The notes: a model not told the origin generated them from the letters alone. Shown: positions 8,418-18,812, numbered from the stretch's first letter. The stretch is DNA of 64,000 nt from Streptomyces griseus (GCA_945884695.1 CAMCYO010000003.1:1-64000); one strand, 5' to 3'. Program-made: numbers and translations.

Positions 8418-9239
8418 ATGTTTAGAACGCTTACATCGGGCTTGCGTGGCCTTATTAAATCTTTGCTCTATCCGCTTTATGAAAAGCGACTTGTCAAATC
8501 ACTAGATTTTACTCAAACTCCACACCATGTCGGCGTAATTTTGGATGGCAATCGTCGTTGGGCAAAAGCTAATCCTGATCAAGTGAGCCCTGGCGGTATT
8601 GGAATAAATTCATCGGCTCGTGGCCATAAAGCTGGTGCAGAAAAAATAGTTGAATTCCTTGGATGGTGCCAAGAGGCTCAAGTTCAGGTGGCCACCTTGT
8701 GGTTGCTCTCAACTGAAAATCTCAATCGCAGCACTGAAGAGCTACAACCACTTCTTGAGATTATTGGTAGCACAGTCAAAACTCTTGCTCAGAGCGAGAG
8801 ATGGCGTATTAAGTCAGTAGGTGCATTGGATTTACTCCCTACTTGGCTACACGAACTCCTCAATGATGCTGAAGTTGCGACTAAAAGCGTTGAGGGAATT
8901 GAAGTCAATGTTGCCATTGGCTACGGAGGACGCCGTGAAATAGTGGACGCGGTAAAGAGTTACTTAACATCGGCGCGTGATAAAGGTTTGGATATTAAGA
9001 GTGCGAGTGCACAACTCAGCGCTGATGAAATCGCGAACTTTCTTTACACCGCCGGACAACCTGATCCTGAATTAGTTATCCGCACATCTGGCGAACAACG
9101 CTTATCTGGCTTTCTCCTATGGCAAAGTGCCCACTCGGAGTTCTACTTTTGTGAAGCGTATTGGCCAGATTTTAGGCGCGTAGATTTCTTGCGTGCATTG
9201 CGCTCATATTCGATGCGCCATCGTCGATTTGGGGCTTAG
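8418..9239 (+). CDS. uppS: Short-chain cis-prenyl diphosphate synthase (UppS family)
   Basis: Cis-prenyltransferases condense isopentenyl diphosphate onto an allylic primer to make lipid carriers for cell-wall synthesis. The phosphate-binding aspartate is D43 in VILDGNRRWAK. Other family blocks are visible: GHKAGAE, WLLSTENLNRS, the RTSGEQRLSGFLLWQ region and the C-terminal E-x-Y-F-C-E-A-Y-W-P-D-F. Length (273) and neighbours resemble the actinobacterial Z-farnesyl diphosphate synthase type (Rv1086-like), which primes decaprenyl phosphate synthesis. I infer product length only from this resemblance. Confidence 0.88.
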   Translation: MFRTLTSGLRGLIKSLLYPLYEKRLVKSLDFTQTPHHVGVILDGNRRWAKANPDQVSPGGIGINSSARGHKAGAEKIVEFLGWCQEAQVQVATLWLLSTENLNRSTEELQPLLEIIGSTVKTLAQSERWRIKSVGALDLLPTWLHELLNDAEVATKSVEGIEVNVAIGYGGRREIVDAVKSYLTSARDKGLDIKSASAQLSADEIANFLYTAGQPDPELVIRTSGEQRLSGFLLWQSAHSEFYFCEAYWPDFRRVDFLRALRSYSMRHRRFGA

Positions 9240-9380
9240 AAGGGCTTAGTAACGAGCAAGTGAATTATAAGAATCGATAGCGCGTGTCGCTAAGTAACTT
9301 GGCGCACAAGTTCTACATTTTACCAATCAGCGCTAGGCCATAGCGAGGACGCACTATCCCTACTAATACAACTCAAAAGA

Positions 9381-10706
9381 ATGAGAGAACCACGCTTGAC
9401 GGCTCAGACCGCTAAGAAAACGTATGTTCTTGATACCAGTGTTTTGCTGGCAGATCCTGGTGCGCTCCTTCGCTTTGCTGAACATGAAGTAATCATTCCT
9501 ATAGTTGTTATTGGTGAATTAGAAACAAAACGAGATCATCCCGAATTAGGTTTCTTTTCCAGAGCCGCCCTTCGGGCCCTTGATGATTTACGCATTACAC
9601 ATGGCCGCCTCGATCAACCTCTTGTTATTACCCCCGAAGGCGGAACTCTTTCGGTGGAACTCAATCATTCCGATATCTCATCGCTACCTCAAGGATTCTT
9701 GCGAGATGGCACCAATGATTCAAGAATTTTGGCTATTGCTCGCAACCTCATGGCCGATGGACGAAATGTTGTATTAGTAAGTAAAGATTTACCCTTACGC
9801 GTCAAAGCCTCATCGATGGGAATCGAGGCCGAGGAGTATCGGGCAGAGTTAGTTTCCAATAGCGGATGGACCGGAATGGTAGAACTCACCGTCGGCTCCA
9901 ATGTCATCGATGATTTGTATTCATCTGATCGCGCCGACCATGAAGATGCTCGTACTCTTCCCTGTCATACCGGGGTGGTGTTGCATTCAGATAAGGGAAG
10001 CGCCCTGGCACGAGTAACGCCAGAAAAGAATTTAACTCTAGTCCGCGGTGACCGTTCTGTTTTTGGCTTACATGGCCGAAGCGCAGAACAGCGAGTAGCA
10101 CTTGAAATTTTGCTCGATCCAGAAATTGGAATTGTCTCCCTTGGCGGACGTGCAGGAACAGGCAAGAGCGCCCTTGCGCTATGCGCCGGACTCGAAGCAG
10201 TGATGGAGCGGCGCCAACATAAAAAAGTTGTGGTCTTTCGACCTCTCTATCCTGTTGGCGGTCAGGAACTTGGATATCTGCCCGGTAGTGAAGGCGAGAA
10301 AATGTCACCCTGGGCCCAGGCCGTTTTCGACACGTTAGGCGCGCTTGTGAGCCAACCCGTTATCGATGAAATCTTGGAACGCGGACTTATTGAAGTCCTT
10401 CCATTAACTCATATCCGCGGGCGCTCGCTCCACGATTCCTATGTCATAGTTGACGAGGCTCAATCCCTTGAACGCGGTGTTTTGCTTACCGTTTTATCTC
10501 GAATCGGGCAGGGCTCCCGCGTAGTCATGACCCATGATGTCGCTCAGCGAGATAACTTGCGGGTTGGGCGCCATGATGGAGTTGTGGCTGTCGTTGAAAT
10601 TCTTAAAGGCCATCCACTTTTTGCCCACATCACTTTGACCAGAAGCGAGCGCTCGGCGATCGCAGCTTTGGTGACTGAACTTTTGGAGGGTCCGGTTCCA
10701 AATTAG
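9381..10706 (+). CDS. PIN-PhoH fusion protein (PhoH2-type RNase/ATPase)
   Basis: The 441-residue protein joins an N-terminal PIN nuclease domain to a C-terminal PhoH ATPase. The PIN acidic residues are visible as D18 (VLDTSVLL), E46 (IGELETK), D113 (TNDSRI) and D136 (VSKDLP). The PhoH half has Walker [10 protein letters not shown] (256-264) and Walker [10 protein letters not shown] (about 356-364). PhoH2 proteins in mycobacteria show sequence-specific RNA unwinding and cleavage. The gene is monocistronic and is followed by a large inverted repeat. Confidence 0.9.
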   Translation: MREPRLTAQTAKKTYVLDTSVLLADPGALLRFAEHEVIIPIVVIGELETKRDHPELGFFSRAALRALDDLRITHGRLDQPLVITPEGGTLSVELNHSDISSLPQGFLRDGTNDSRILAIARNLMADGRNVVLVSKDLPLRVKASSMGIEAEEYRAELVSNSGWTGMVELTVGSNVIDDLYSSDRADHEDARTLPCHTGVVLHSDKGSALARVTPEKNLTLVRGDRSVFGLHGRSAEQRVALEILLDPEIGIVSLGGRAGTGKSALALCAGLEAVMERRQHKKVVVFRPLYPVGGQELGYLPGSEGEKMSPWAQAVFDTLGALVSQPVIDEILERGLIEVLPLTHIRGRSLHDSYVIVDEAQSLERGVLLTVLSRIGQGSRVVMTHDVAQRDNLRVGRHDGVVAVVEILKGHPLFAHITLTRSERSAIAALVTELLEGPVPN

Positions 10707-10751
10707 GAGGTAGTTAACCCAGAAGGGGCCAGAACTACTCCTCTGAATTGG
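10698..10751. terminator. Long imperfect inverted repeat at the end of the PIN-PhoH gene
   Basis: CCAAATTAGGAGGTAGTT (10698-10715) pairs, with a few bulges, with AACTACTCCTCTGAATTGG (733-751 of the 10 kb block). The stop codon of PIN-PhoH lies inside the left arm. No U-run follows, so termination strength is uncertain. Confidence 0.4.
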
Positions 10752-11020
10752 TCACAGTAACATTTCGGACAAATCGGACTTCTGCCTTGTTGACCTGCAC
10801 TTTTACTTACCCACAGGCAGGTGGCTTTCTAAGAATTCTCACGCCACGCGTGTTTGGATTTGCCCCCACCACCCCTTATTGCCACCCTTAAACCCTTCCC
10901 CCGTTCCTAGAACCCTTAGTTGGGTTCGATACCGCTGCGCGCGTGGCAGGAATGGTTAAGGGATCCACCTGGGATCTGGCACGAGCCAGTGAGGTTGGCT
11001 GAGAAAGGAAGGGGTTCCAG
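10752..11020 (+). promoter_or_regulatory. Long non-coding leader upstream of the transglycosylase-like gene, with C-tracts
   Basis: No coding frame with support is seen here. Between 10863 and 10902 there are five closely spaced C-tracts of 3-5 bases, G-tracts on the minus strand. Next comes a small hairpin (GAACCC around TTAGTT with GGGTTC), then a structured-looking segment up to a strong ribosome-binding site (AAGGAAGGGG) before ATG 11021. Cell-wall hydrolase genes of actinobacteria often have long regulated leaders, including c-di-AMP riboswitches, but I could not match this one to that consensus. Confidence 0.35.
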
Positions 11021-11605
11021 ATGGCACTTTCGTTGCGCCGATTCTTTACCTGGACGACCTCTGCCTGGGTGAGCGTTCTATCTATGGTCTTTATCGCCTC
11101 AGTACAACCAAGCGCCTATGGACTTGAGTTTCCAACAACTACCCATGTTTCAGTCGCCAACGCCTTTAACCTTACAGTCTCTCCAAGCGCTGTTGTCGGA
11201 AGTGAGATCTTTAGCGAAAACCAAACTCCAACGATTATTTCCTCTAACGAGCTCGCCATGGTTTCTTTAGTGAGCAAAAGTGTTGAAATGGCTCGCACTC
11301 CAATGGGAGCCAAAGCAGTTGCTAAAACAATAATGGCAAGTGAGTATGGCTGGAACAACTACCAGTACTCATGCCTACAGACTCTCTGGACTCGTGAGAG
11401 CCACTGGAATTATCAAGCCCGTAACAAGCGCTCTGGCGCTCATGGAATACCACAAGCGCTACCTGCAATCAAGATGGAAATTATTGCAAGCGATTGGCGT
11501 ACTAACCCAGTAACGCAAATTCGTTGGGGGCTTCATTACATTGACCTTCGTTATGCAACACCTTGCAAAGCGCTCGCGAAATTTAAGCGAAGCCACTACT
11601 ACTAA
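11021..11605 (+). CDS. Secreted lytic-transglycosylase-like protein
   Basis: The 194-residue product begins with an export signal (RR in the n-region, hydrophobic core about residues 13-30, likely cleavage after SAYG). The C-terminal half has an SLT/aggregation-promoting-factor-like fold: [11 protein letters not shown] contains the candidate catalytic Glu, followed by [14 protein letters not shown] and [11 protein letters not shown]. It probably cleaves or remodels peptidoglycan outside the membrane. The last codons overlap the convergent fumarase gene by 4 bases. A long leader precedes it, which suggests regulated expression. Confidence 0.8.
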   Translation: MALSLRRFFTWTTSAWVSVLSMVFIASVQPSAYGLEFPTTTHVSVANAFNLTVSPSAVVGSEIFSENQTPTIISSNELAMVSLVSKSVEMARTPMGAKAVAKTIMASEYGWNNYQYSCLQTLWTRESHWNYQARNKRSGAHGIPQALPAIKMEIIASDWRTNPVTQIRWGLHYIDLRYATPCKALAKFKRSHYY

Positions 11606-13269
11606 ACAGAGCCAACTTTGCCGATAGTCATGGGGCGCAAAGTTTCGGCAAAGAAATCATTTCCCTTATCGTCCACGACGATAAATGCTGGGAAATCAAC
11701 CACATCAATCTTCCAAACCGCTTCCATGCCAAGATCTGCAAAATCTAGGACTTCCACCTTCTTGATGCAATCTTGTGCAAGACGTGCTGCAGGTCCACCA
11801 ATAGAGCCAAGATAAAAACCACCAAATTCTTTACAGGAATCCGTTACCGCTTGAGAGCGATTTCCCTTTGCCAACATCACCTTGGAACCACCATGTGATT
11901 GGAAAAAGTGAACGTATGAATCCATTCGGCCAGCAGTAGTTGGCCCGAATGAACCAGATGCGTAACCTTCTGGAGTCTTTGCCGGTCCAGCGTAATAAAC
12001 GGCGTAATCGCGTAGGTACGAGGGCATTGGCTCGCCAGCCTCCATAGCAGTGCGAATTCTGGCATGAGCCAAATCTCGTGCAACAACAAGAGTTCCGGTG
12101 AGTGAAAGACGGGTCTTTACTGGGCATTTGGCCAACTGCTCCAAAACTTTATCCATTCCTTGATTGAGGTCAATGTTAATTAAGTTCGCATCTGTTTCAA
12201 TTAGATGTGCTTGCGTTGTATCGGGCAAGAAATGTGCAGGATCTCTCTCTAACTCTTCAATGAAGATGCCATCTTTTGTAATTTTTGCTTTGGCTTGGCG
12301 GTCTGCAGAGCATGAAACTGCGATTGAAATAGGCACTGATGCACCATGGCGGGGAAGGCGTATTACGCGCACATCGTGACAGAAGTATTTTCCTCCGAAT
12401 TGTGCGCCAATTCCTAAAGTGCGAGTGAGTTTAAGAACTTCTTGCTCAACTTCTAAATCTCTAAAGCCATGTCCTGTTGCAGGATCTCCTGATGTTGGCA
12501 ATGAATCTAAGTATTTAGTGCTGGCAAGTTTGGCAGTTTTGACATTGTGCTCAGCACTTGTACCACCAATAACAATCGCCAAATGATATGGAGGACATGC
12601 AGCGGTTCCAATTGAGCGAAGTTTGTCAGCTACCCATGTGTAAAAAGAACCTGGGTTTAATACAGATTTAGTCTCTTGATAGAGGAAAGATTTGTTAGCA
12701 CTTCCGCCACCTTTTGCAATGAATAAAAATGAGTATTCATCTGGGTGATCCGTGTCAGCATAAATTTCGATTTGTGCTGGCAAGTTATTTCCCGTGTTTT
12801 TCTCCTCCCACATCGTGATGGGGGCCAACTGTGAATAGCGCAAGTTCAATTGTGTATAGGCGTTATAAATTCCTTGGGCGATGGCGCGCTCATCTTTACA
12901 AGAGGTGAGAACAGATTGGCCCTTTTTGCCCATGACAATTGCAGTTCCTGTGTCTTGGCACATCGGCAAAATTCCGCCAGCGGATATATTTGCGTTCTTC
13001 AGCAGGTCAAGAGCCACGAATCTGTCATTAGGAGAACTCTCTGGGTCTTTTAATATATTTGCTAATTGCGCAAGGTGAGAACTGCGCAAATAATGGTTGA
13101 TATCGTGAAGAGCAATTTCTGAAAGTGTTGTAATTGCCTCAGCCGATACCTCTAGAAAAGTTTTATCTCCATGTTTAACGCTCTTTACTCCAGCACTTCC
13201 TAGGCTGCGATACTTGGTTTCATCCTTACCGAGTGGAAGTAAATCCTCATATCCAAATGTTGGGCTCAT
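11602..13269 (-). CDS. Fumarate hydratase, class I (iron-sulfur type)
   Basis: The 555-residue single-chain enzyme converts fumarate and malate in the TCA cycle using an oxygen-sensitive 4Fe-4S cluster. Cluster-ligand cysteine contexts are visible: PMCQDTGTA (about residue 103), [10 protein letters not shown] (about 224) and [18 protein letters not shown] (about 300). The length matches E. coli FumA/FumB with fused alpha and beta domains. The start overlaps the xseB stop by 4 bases, so it is translated with the exonuclease VII genes. Confidence 0.92.
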   Translation of the reverse strand: MSPTFGYEDLLPLGKDETKYRSLGSAGVKSVKHGDKTFLEVSAEAITTLSEIALHDINHYLRSSHLAQLANILKDPESSPNDRFVALDLLKNANISAGGILPMCQDTGTAIVMGKKGQSVLTSCKDERAIAQGIYNAYTQLNLRYSQLAPITMWEEKNTGNNLPAQIEIYADTDHPDEYSFLFIAKGGGSANKSFLYQETKSVLNPGSFYTWVADKLRSIGTAACPPYHLAIVIGGTSAEHNVKTAKLASTKYLDSLPTSGDPATGHGFRDLEVEQEVLKLTRTLGIGAQFGGKYFCHDVRVIRLPRHGASVPISIAVSCSADRQAKAKITKDGIFIEELERDPAHFLPDTTQAHLIETDANLINIDLNQGMDKVLEQLAKCPVKTRLSLTGTLVVARDLAHARIRTAMEAGEPMPSYLRDYAVYYAGPAKTPEGYASGSFGPTTAGRMDSYVHFFQSHGGSKVMLAKGNRSQAVTDSCKEFGGFYLGSIGGPAARLAQDCIKKVEVLDFADLGMEAVWKIDVVDFPAFIVVDDKGNDFFAETLRPMTIGKVGSV

Positions 13270-13466
13270 GGCTTTGGCTTAATCGCTTCTAATTTAGCTT
13301 TCGCACCATCTAGCCACTCTTGGCAGATCTTTGCTAACTCTTCTCCGCGCTCCCAAAGCTTCAAAGACTCTTCTAAAGTCGCACCGCCTGCTTCGAGGGA
13401 GGTAACAACATCGCTGAGTTCATCGCGTGCGGCTTCGTAAGAAAGCTTCTTAGCATCGGGCGCCAT
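13266..13466 (-). CDS. xseB: Exodeoxyribonuclease VII small subunit
   Basis: The 66-residue XseB has the family core [21 protein letters not shown] followed by [22 protein letters not shown], an all-helical hairpin. Several copies bind each XseA to make the exonuclease that degrades single-stranded DNA from both ends. It lies 9 bases after xseA and overlaps the fumarase start by 4 bases. Confidence 0.92.
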   Translation of the reverse strand: MAPDAKKLSYEAARDELSDVVTSLEAGGATLEESLKLWERGEELAKICQEWLDGAKAKLEAIKPKP

Positions 13467-13475
13467 GGGCTAAAT

Positions 13476-14681
13476 CTACTCTCCCCTTTGGTTAACAGTT
13501 GCACCTATATCACCGAGCGCAAGGCGAATTCGAAGTTTATCGCCCTCATGAAGGGTGCTTGGATTGCGTGCAATTACCCCATCTAAGAGTTGAACTACTG
13601 CATAACCTCGATCCAGAGTTGCTTGCGGTGAGAGAGATCTCACTCGCGCACTTATATGAAGCAGTTCATCCCTTGCCATTGCAACGGCGTTCGTAACGCT
13701 TCGATGTGATCGCTCACGCAACCCTTGCACTATTTCCTGACGAGCCGTGACGAGCACTAATGGATCTTTCAATACAGGACGTTGCCTAAGGCTGGCAATC
13801 ACTTGATTTTCAAGAGCAAGCATAGAGATTATCTTTCGCCGAGTACGGTCGCGCAGATTATTAATCAGCGCAATTTCTTCTGAAATATCTGGAACAACTT
13901 TCTTTGCCGCATCCGTTGGAGTTGATGCACGAACATCGGCAACAAGATCTAAAAGCGGTGCATCTTGTTCGTGCCCAATTGCGCTAACAATTGGCGTCTT
14001 GCACAAAGATGCTAAACGAACCAAACTCTCATCTGAGAACGGAAGTAGATCTTCAAAAGATCCACCGCCCCGCGTAATGATAATGACATCAACTAAAGGG
14101 TCAGCTTCTAATTCTTTCAGCGCTGTAGAAACTTCAACGACTGCAGCAGAACCTTGAACAGCAACTTCGCGAATTTCAAACTCAACTGCTGGCCATCTGC
14201 GTTTTGCATTCTCTACGACATCTTTTTCTGCTGCACTATTTCTTCCGCAAATTAATCCAACTTTTCTAGGTAGAAGAGGAAGTGGATTCTTTTTAGAATC
14301 GAGGAACAGGCCTTCATTTGCAAGTAGTGCCTTAAGTGCCTCAAGGCGAGCAAGTAACTCACCAATTCCCACTTGTCGGATTTCTTTTGCAGAAAGTGAG
14401 AGAGTTCCACTTTTTGTGTAGAACGAAACTTTTGCATGGATAATCACACGAGCATTTGCAGGCAATGGGGCAACTGGTGCAAGCACCGAGCGGTGACACA
14501 TGACTGAAATGCTCATATCTTCACTTGTATCTCGAAGTCGCATAAAAGCCATACCTGTGCGCTCGTTTATTTCTGAAAGTTCGCCCTCAATCCAAATGGG
14601 GCCTAAGCGATCTAGATAATCCTTAAGCGCAGTGGAAACAACGCGTACAGGAGCGGGGGATTCGGCAGAAGTTTCCAACAC
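13476..14681 (-). CDS. xseA: Exodeoxyribonuclease VII large subunit
   Basis: The 401-residue subunit has an N-terminal OB-fold ([20 protein letters not shown]), a catalytic domain with [14 protein letters not shown] and [18 protein letters not shown], and an SAIGHEQD segment. A coiled-coil C-terminal region follows. The GTG start at 14681 has TAGTAT six bases upstream on the minus strand and no ribosome-binding site, so it is probably leaderless. It is divergent from ispH across only 35 bases, the usual actinobacterial arrangement. Confidence 0.92.
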   Translation of the reverse strand: MLETSAESPAPVRVVSTALKDYLDRLGPIWIEGELSEINERTGMAFMRLRDTSEDMSISVMCHRSVLAPVAPLPANARVIIHAKVSFYTKSGTLSLSAKEIRQVGIGELLARLEALKALLANEGLFLDSKKNPLPLLPRKVGLICGRNSAAEKDVVENAKRRWPAVEFEIREVAVQGSAAVVEVSTALKELEADPLVDVIIITRGGGSFEDLLPFSDESLVRLASLCKTPIVSAIGHEQDAPLLDLVADVRASTPTDAAKKVVPDISEEIALINNLRDRTRRKIISMLALENQVIASLRQRPVLKDPLVLVTARQEIVQGLRERSHRSVTNAVAMARDELLHISARVRSLSPQATLDRGYAVVQLLDGVIARNPSTLHEGDKLRIRLALGDIGATVNQRGE

Positions 14682-14716
14682 GCCGTGATACTAATCGACC
14701 TAATAGACTACGTGCC
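14682..14716. promoter_or_regulatory. 35-bp divergent promoter region for xseA and ispH
   Basis: TAGTAT reads leftward at 14693-14688, six bases from the xseA GTG. TAGACT reads rightward at 14704-14709, seven bases from the ispH ATG. Ten bases separate the two boxes. Both transcripts would be leaderless, and each -35 region would fall within the other promoter or coding start. Confidence 0.55.
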
Positions 14717-15688
14717 ATGTCTAAGAGAGTTCTACTTGCTGCGCCACGTGGTTATTGCGCAGGCGTAGACAGGGCAGTGGTCACGGTCGAAAAGGCGATT
14801 GAGCTCTATGGCGCACCGGTTTATGTCCGAAAGCAAATCGTTCATAACAAACATGTAGTTGCTACTTTAGAAGCTAGAGGAGCGATTTTTGTTGATGAAA
14901 CTGATGAAGTTCCAGAAGGCGCTCTTGTGGTTTTTTCAGCACATGGTGTCTCACCGGCAGTTCATGATGCCGCTGCGAAACGAAACCTAAGGACTATTGA
15001 TGCCACATGCCCGTTAGTTACAAAAGTGCATCACGAAGCACGGCGCTTTGCGGCAGAGGACATTGAGATTTTATTGATTGGCCATGAGGGACATGAAGAA
15101 GTCGAAGGAACGGCTGGTGAAGCAGTTGGAAAAGTGCAATTAGTCGATGGAATTAGCCATATTAAAGATTTAAAGGTCAAGGATGAAAATAAAGTTGCGT
15201 GGTTAACTCAAACAACTCTGAGCGTTGATGAAACACTTGCAACGGTTGCCGCGCTTCGCGAAAGATTTCCAAACATTATTGATCCACCCAGTGATGACAT
15301 CTGTTATGCCACACAAAATCGCCAAGTTGCAATTAAGGAAATCGCACCACTTGCAGATCTAGTGTTAGTCGTTGGATCTACCAATTCATCAAATTCGGTG
15401 CGATTAGTAGAGGTTGCAAAAGAATATGGAACCCCCAACGCTTACTTGATCGACTTTGCCGCTGAAGCAAAAGACGAATGGCTAGTTGGTGTAAATACGA
15501 TTGGTTTAACTAGCGGGGCATCAGTTCCAGAGATTTTGGTTCGAGATGTTCTTGGCTGGCTTGCTGAGCGAGGATTTGGCGATGTCGAAACCATCACCGC
15601 AACCGAAGAATCTCTCCTATTCTCACTGCCTCATGAACTACGAAAAGATCTCAAAGCAGCTGGAATGGACACTGCTTTAAATTCTTAA
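14717..15688 (+). CDS. ispH: 4-hydroxy-3-methylbut-2-enyl diphosphate reductase
   Basis: IspH is the last enzyme of the MEP pathway. It reduces HMBPP to isopentenyl and dimethylallyl diphosphate with a 4Fe-4S cluster. The three cluster cysteines appear as [21 protein letters not shown] and [12 protein letters not shown], and the substrate motif SNSVRL is in [15 protein letters not shown]. Its length of 323 residues is normal. It supplies the isoprenoid units used by UppS and, elsewhere, by carotenoid and retinal synthesis. Transcription is probably leaderless from TAGACT. Confidence 0.95.
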   Translation: MSKRVLLAAPRGYCAGVDRAVVTVEKAIELYGAPVYVRKQIVHNKHVVATLEARGAIFVDETDEVPEGALVVFSAHGVSPAVHDAAAKRNLRTIDATCPLVTKVHHEARRFAAEDIEILLIGHEGHEEVEGTAGEAVGKVQLVDGISHIKDLKVKDENKVAWLTQTTLSVDETLATVAALRERFPNIIDPPSDDICYATQNRQVAIKEIAPLADLVLVVGSTNSSNSVRLVEVAKEYGTPNAYLIDFAAEAKDEWLVGVNTIGLTSGASVPEILVRDVLGWLAERGFGDVETITATEESLLFSLPHELRKDLKAAGMDTALNS

Positions 15689-15851
15689 GAATGAGTTGAA
15701 TCCAAGAGCCTGGGCTCTAAGGTGGCAGTAATTACGCACCTAATGTTTTTATACACATAACTTCTCTCAAGTCTTATCCACATGTAGGCCCTCCTTAACA
15801 ATCCTCTCGTAGTGCGCAACTTCGCGCTGCTACATGCCCAAGGAGCTATAT

Positions 15852-16163
15852 ATGAAAATGAGCGAATTATCTTCACCTGAACTTAGCAATAAGAAAAACC
15901 TAAGAGAACGAGCATTGATTTCACTCACTCGTGGATACATAGCCACCCTCCTTTCTATCTCTCAAAAACTTAGAAAACTTTCCAAGTTTGGCAATAAATT
16001 AATAAGTCCCGAAAAACTTCGTGATGAGCGCGGGGATGTTCCTGGGTGGGTATTGGTAGTTCTCATGACGACAGGGTTAGTAACTGCAATTTGGACAATA
16101 GCCGCACCTCGACTCACTGCAATCTTACGAAACTCATTAGATTCGATAAACGGAATCAGATAG
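15852..16163 (+). CDS. Flp-pilin-like small membrane protein
   Basis: The start is ATG 15852, preceded by AAGGAG at an ideal distance; an in-frame ATG at 15834 lacks a site. The 103-residue product has a basic N-terminal region, then ERGDVPGWVLVVLMTTGLVT starting at about residue 66, and a single helix continuing to the C-terminus. That resembles actinobacterial Flp/type IVb pilin-like proteins, in which a prepilin-type processing site precedes the helix. Three genes for TadE/TadF/TadG-like proteins follow. The basic extension before the helix is longer than in typical Flp pilins (about 50-70 residues in total). Confidence 0.65.
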   Translation: MKMSELSSPELSNKKNLRERALISLTRGYIATLLSISQKLRKLSKFGNKLISPEKLRDERGDVPGWVLVVLMTTGLVTAIWTIAAPRLTAILRNSLDSINGIR

Positions 16164-16183
16164 TTAGGCGAAAGTATTCTGCC

Positions 16184-16561
16184 ATGAAGGGATACAAACT
16201 TCGTAAGTTAATAGTATTACTGCGGCAAGAAGAAGGTAGCGTCGAGAGTACTTTGGTTCTAATTCCATTACTTGTACTTTTCCTCGTGGCCGTTCAAATA
16301 ATTGTTGCAATCAACTATCGGAACTTAGATCTGTCATACGCACAATCCTCTGCAAGTTCTAGCGCATTGAACTCTTCATTTTCCACAAGCGATGAGGTTG
16401 TAACTTTCGAAGACAGAAGTTCAGGTCAAATGCTAGACCTACTTGTCTCACATCAAGTGCGTACGATTCCAAATTTGATTCCTCGTTTACCATTCTTTCA
16501 TAGCGATAGAACTCGCCAAAGTGATGTAGAAGCAATCGCAGTTATAGAAGAGTTACCATGA
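16184..16561 (+). CDS. TadE-like pilus protein
   Basis: I choose ATG 16184 (protein start MKGYKLRKL, 125 residues); longer in-frame starts run into the preceding gene. The motif EEGSVESTLVLIPLLVLFLVA is a TadE-type signature: a glutamate-containing processing region directly before one N-terminal helix. The rest is a small extracytoplasmic domain. The stop overlaps the next gene by 4 bases. It is probably a minor pilin of the Tad system whose motor genes are at 39-41.7 kb. Confidence 0.65.
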   Translation: MKGYKLRKLIVLLRQEEGSVESTLVLIPLLVLFLVAVQIIVAINYRNLDLSYAQSSASSSALNSSFSTSDEVVTFEDRSSGQMLDLLVSHQVRTIPNLIPRLPFFHSDRTRQSDVEAIAVIEELP

Positions 16562-17016
16562 ACCCACATCTAGCTTCAAACTGGCTGACACAAAATAGAT
16601 GCCTTGGTAAGTTTGTAAGAGCAATCAGGGAAGAAAAAGGTAGCGCTTCGGTTGAATTTGTCCTCTTAGCTGTGCCCTTGTTCCTACCAATTCTTCTTTA
16701 CTTGAGTGCATTTTCGCAATTGAGTAGCGCGGAGTTAAATGCCAGATCTTTGGTGAGAGAAGTTGTGCGCGCATATGTAACGAGTCAAAATCTAAATTCT
16801 GCAGAAGAAAGGGCTAATTTTCTCTTGAAATACGGGGCTCAACGATTGGGATTCACTGCAAATGAAATCTCCTCGATGAAATTAAATATTTCCTGTTCTT
16901 CTCGAAATTGTCTAGAACCCGGAGAACGAGTGGAGGCTGAATTAGAAATGCGACTTATAGGTGCCAATCGGACGGTGCGGGTTTCGGCCCAGCAGTATGT
17001 GTCTCCATGGCAGTAA
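16558..17016 (+). CDS. TadE-family minor pilin
   Basis: This 152-residue protein carries EEKGSASVEFVLLAVPLFLP, the classic TadE/TadF N-terminal motif, near residues 24-43. A single helix follows, then an extracytoplasmic domain with a cysteine pair (SCSSRNC). It starts inside the previous gene (ATGA overlap) and overlaps the next gene by 10 bases, so the pilin genes are one tightly coupled operon. Confidence 0.8.
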   Translation: MNPHLASNWLTQNRCLGKFVRAIREEKGSASVEFVLLAVPLFLPILLYLSAFSQLSSAELNARSLVREVVRAYVTSQNLNSAEERANFLLKYGAQRLGFTANEISSMKLNISCSSRNCLEPGERVEAELEMRLIGANRTVRVSAQQYVSPWQ

Positions 17017-17498
17017 TTAATAAAGATTACTCAAAGCTAAAATCAAAAGCTAAGCAAGAGCAAGGATCTATTTCAGTTCTTACTCTTGGACTTTTTCTCA
17101 TGACGATAACTTTTGCAACCCTGATGACGGATATCGCTAGTATTGCAATTGCTAAACGTTCATTAATTCAGGCAAGCGAAGCAGCCGTTGTCCGAGCAGT
17201 ACAGAGTCTGGATAAATCTGCCTATTATCAAAGCAATACTTCTATAGTCATTCCAATTGATTGCTCTATGGCTCGAATGAAAGTTATTCAAGAATTGGGG
17301 CTTTGGATGCAAAATGGCGCACAGATGCTTCGACCAGAGTTAGAGGAAATTGCCTTAGTTGATTTCTACTGTTTGGATAATGTCGTAAGAATTAACACCA
17401 CTGCAAAGGCCAAAATTCCATTCCGTTTACCGAATTCCTCCTTGGTCAATGTTGAGATTCATGCCAGAGTTGGAGCGCAGAGTAGGAGGCAGAATTAA
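17007..17498 (+). CDS. TadG/pilus-assembly-like membrane protein
   Basis: The 163-residue protein begins with a basic segment and [21 protein letters not shown], a TadE/TadG-like processing and helix region. The extracytoplasmic part contains two cysteines (PIDCSM, DFYCLD) that could pair. It resembles the helicase/secretion-neighbourhood TadE-like proteins of actinobacterial Tad loci. It is last in the pilin operon, 32 bases before prfB. Confidence 0.65.
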   Translation: MAVINKDYSKLKSKAKQEQGSISVLTLGLFLMTITFATLMTDIASIAIAKRSLIQASEAAVVRAVQSLDKSAYYQSNTSIVIPIDCSMARMKVIQELGLWMQNGAQMLRPELEEIALVDFYCLDNVVRINTTAKAKIPFRLPNSSLVNVEIHARVGAQSRRQN

Positions 17499-17530
17499 TC
17501 TTCAAGGAGGTTTCTGAGTACTCTTGCCCT

Positions 17531-18646
17531 ATGGCCGCGCGCGAATACGATCTTGAGATTGCAGTAATTGACGCGACCCTTGTTTCGATCGAGAAAGTTC
17601 TTGACCTTCCAAAGTTGCGTAAAAACGCAATCGTATTTGAAGAGGCTGCTGGAGTACCTAATCTTTGGGACGACCCTGAAAATGCGCAGAAAGTGACAAG
17701 TAAACTTTCCAGAGTTCAAAGTGAAATTAAGCGTCTGATTGATCTTCGCCAGAGAGTTGAGGACTTACCGATTTTGATTGAGTTAGCGCAGAATGAGTCC
17801 GATGCGAGTGCGCTTGCAGATGCTGAGCGCGAACTTGATTCAGTGAAGAAAGTAGTGAGCGAACTTGAAGTTCAAACACTGCTTAATGGTGAATACGATG
17901 ACCGCGACGCCCTTATTACGATTCGCTCTGAGGCTGGTGGTGTTGAAGCTGCCGACTGGGCAGAGATGCTCATGCGAATGTATTTACGTTATTGCGAGCG
18001 ACATAATTTTCCAGTTTCAGTATTAGAAACTTCCTATGCAGAAGAGGCTGGAATCAAATCAACAACATTTCGCATAACTGCACCATATGCATATGGAACG
18101 CTTTCTGTAGAGCAAGGAACTCACCGCTTAGTTCGCATCTCTCCATTTGATAGTCAGAGCCGTCGCCATACTTCGTTTGCAGGAGTTGAAGTAGTTCCTG
18201 TTGTAGATCAAAGTGATCATATTGATATTGATGAAAAGGATATTCGCGTGGATGTATATCGTTCCTCTGGGCCTGGAGGGCAAGGAGTTAATACAACTGA
18301 CTCAGCTGTTCGAATCACACACATGGCCACAGGAATTGTTGTCTCTTGTCAGAATGAACGTTCTCAAATCCAAAATAAGGCAACTGCAATGGCGGTATTG
18401 CAATCAAAGTTATTGGAACGTCGCAGGCAGGAAGAGCAAGCAATAATTAATGCTCTCAAGGGTGATAACAGCGGGTCATGGGGCAATCAAATGCGTTCGT
18501 ATGTTTTACATCCCTATCAAATGGTAAAAGATTTACGCACCGATTATGAAACTGGAAATACCGGCGCAGTTCTCAACGGTGAGATTGATGACTTCATTGA
18601 GGCAGGAATCCGCTGGAGACGCAGTACTGCGCCTGTTTCTGAGTAA
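17531..18646 (+). CDS. prfB: Peptide chain release factor 2
   Basis: RF2 recognises UGA and UAA and triggers peptide release. The anticodon-like tripeptide SPF is in [13 protein letters not shown], and the catalytic GGQ is in [12 protein letters not shown]. The 371-residue frame is continuous from MAARE, so the programmed +1 frameshift found in many bacteria is absent, as in other actinobacteria. TACTCT (17519-17524) ends six bases before the ATG, suggesting a leaderless transcript. An AAGGAGG at about 17505 is too far upstream (about 20 bases) to serve this start. Confidence 0.94.
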   Translation: MAAREYDLEIAVIDATLVSIEKVLDLPKLRKNAIVFEEAAGVPNLWDDPENAQKVTSKLSRVQSEIKRLIDLRQRVEDLPILIELAQNESDASALADAERELDSVKKVVSELEVQTLLNGEYDDRDALITIRSEAGGVEAADWAEMLMRMYLRYCERHNFPVSVLETSYAEEAGIKSTTFRITAPYAYGTLSVEQGTHRLVRISPFDSQSRRHTSFAGVEVVPVVDQSDHIDIDEKDIRVDVYRSSGPGGQGVNTTDSAVRITHMATGIVVSCQNERSQIQNKATAMAVLQSKLLERRRQEEQAIINALKGDNSGSWGNQMRSYVLHPYQMVKDLRTDYETGNTGAVLNGEIDDFIEAGIRWRRSTAPVSE

Positions 18647-18812
18647 TGAGTGAGATATCCCAAAAAGAATTTGGGCAAAAAGGGCGATTAATTACCCTTC
18701 CGAGCGTGGTACTTCCATAAACTAGGCATGTAGATGTCCAAGTAGAGCATTCCCCTATCTCGTAAGGATTGGTTCTGCCAGAACTAATGAGATCTAAGAA
18801 GTTGGAGTCTTT

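Noticed and set aside
10752-11020. c-di-AMP (ydaO-type) riboswitch before the transglycosylase-like gene
   Set aside because: The genetic context would fit, but I could not match the conserved segments of that riboswitch class.
16046-16183. Upstream extension of the TadE-like gene from GTG 16046
   Set aside because: It runs inside the previous gene in another frame and has no pilin features; ATG 16184 gives a normal product.
17505-17520. Possible RF2 frameshift element (AAGGAGG followed by TTTCTGA) before prfB
   Set aside because: The prfB frame is complete from MAARE with normal length, and no ORF1 peptide homologous to RF2 lies upstream.
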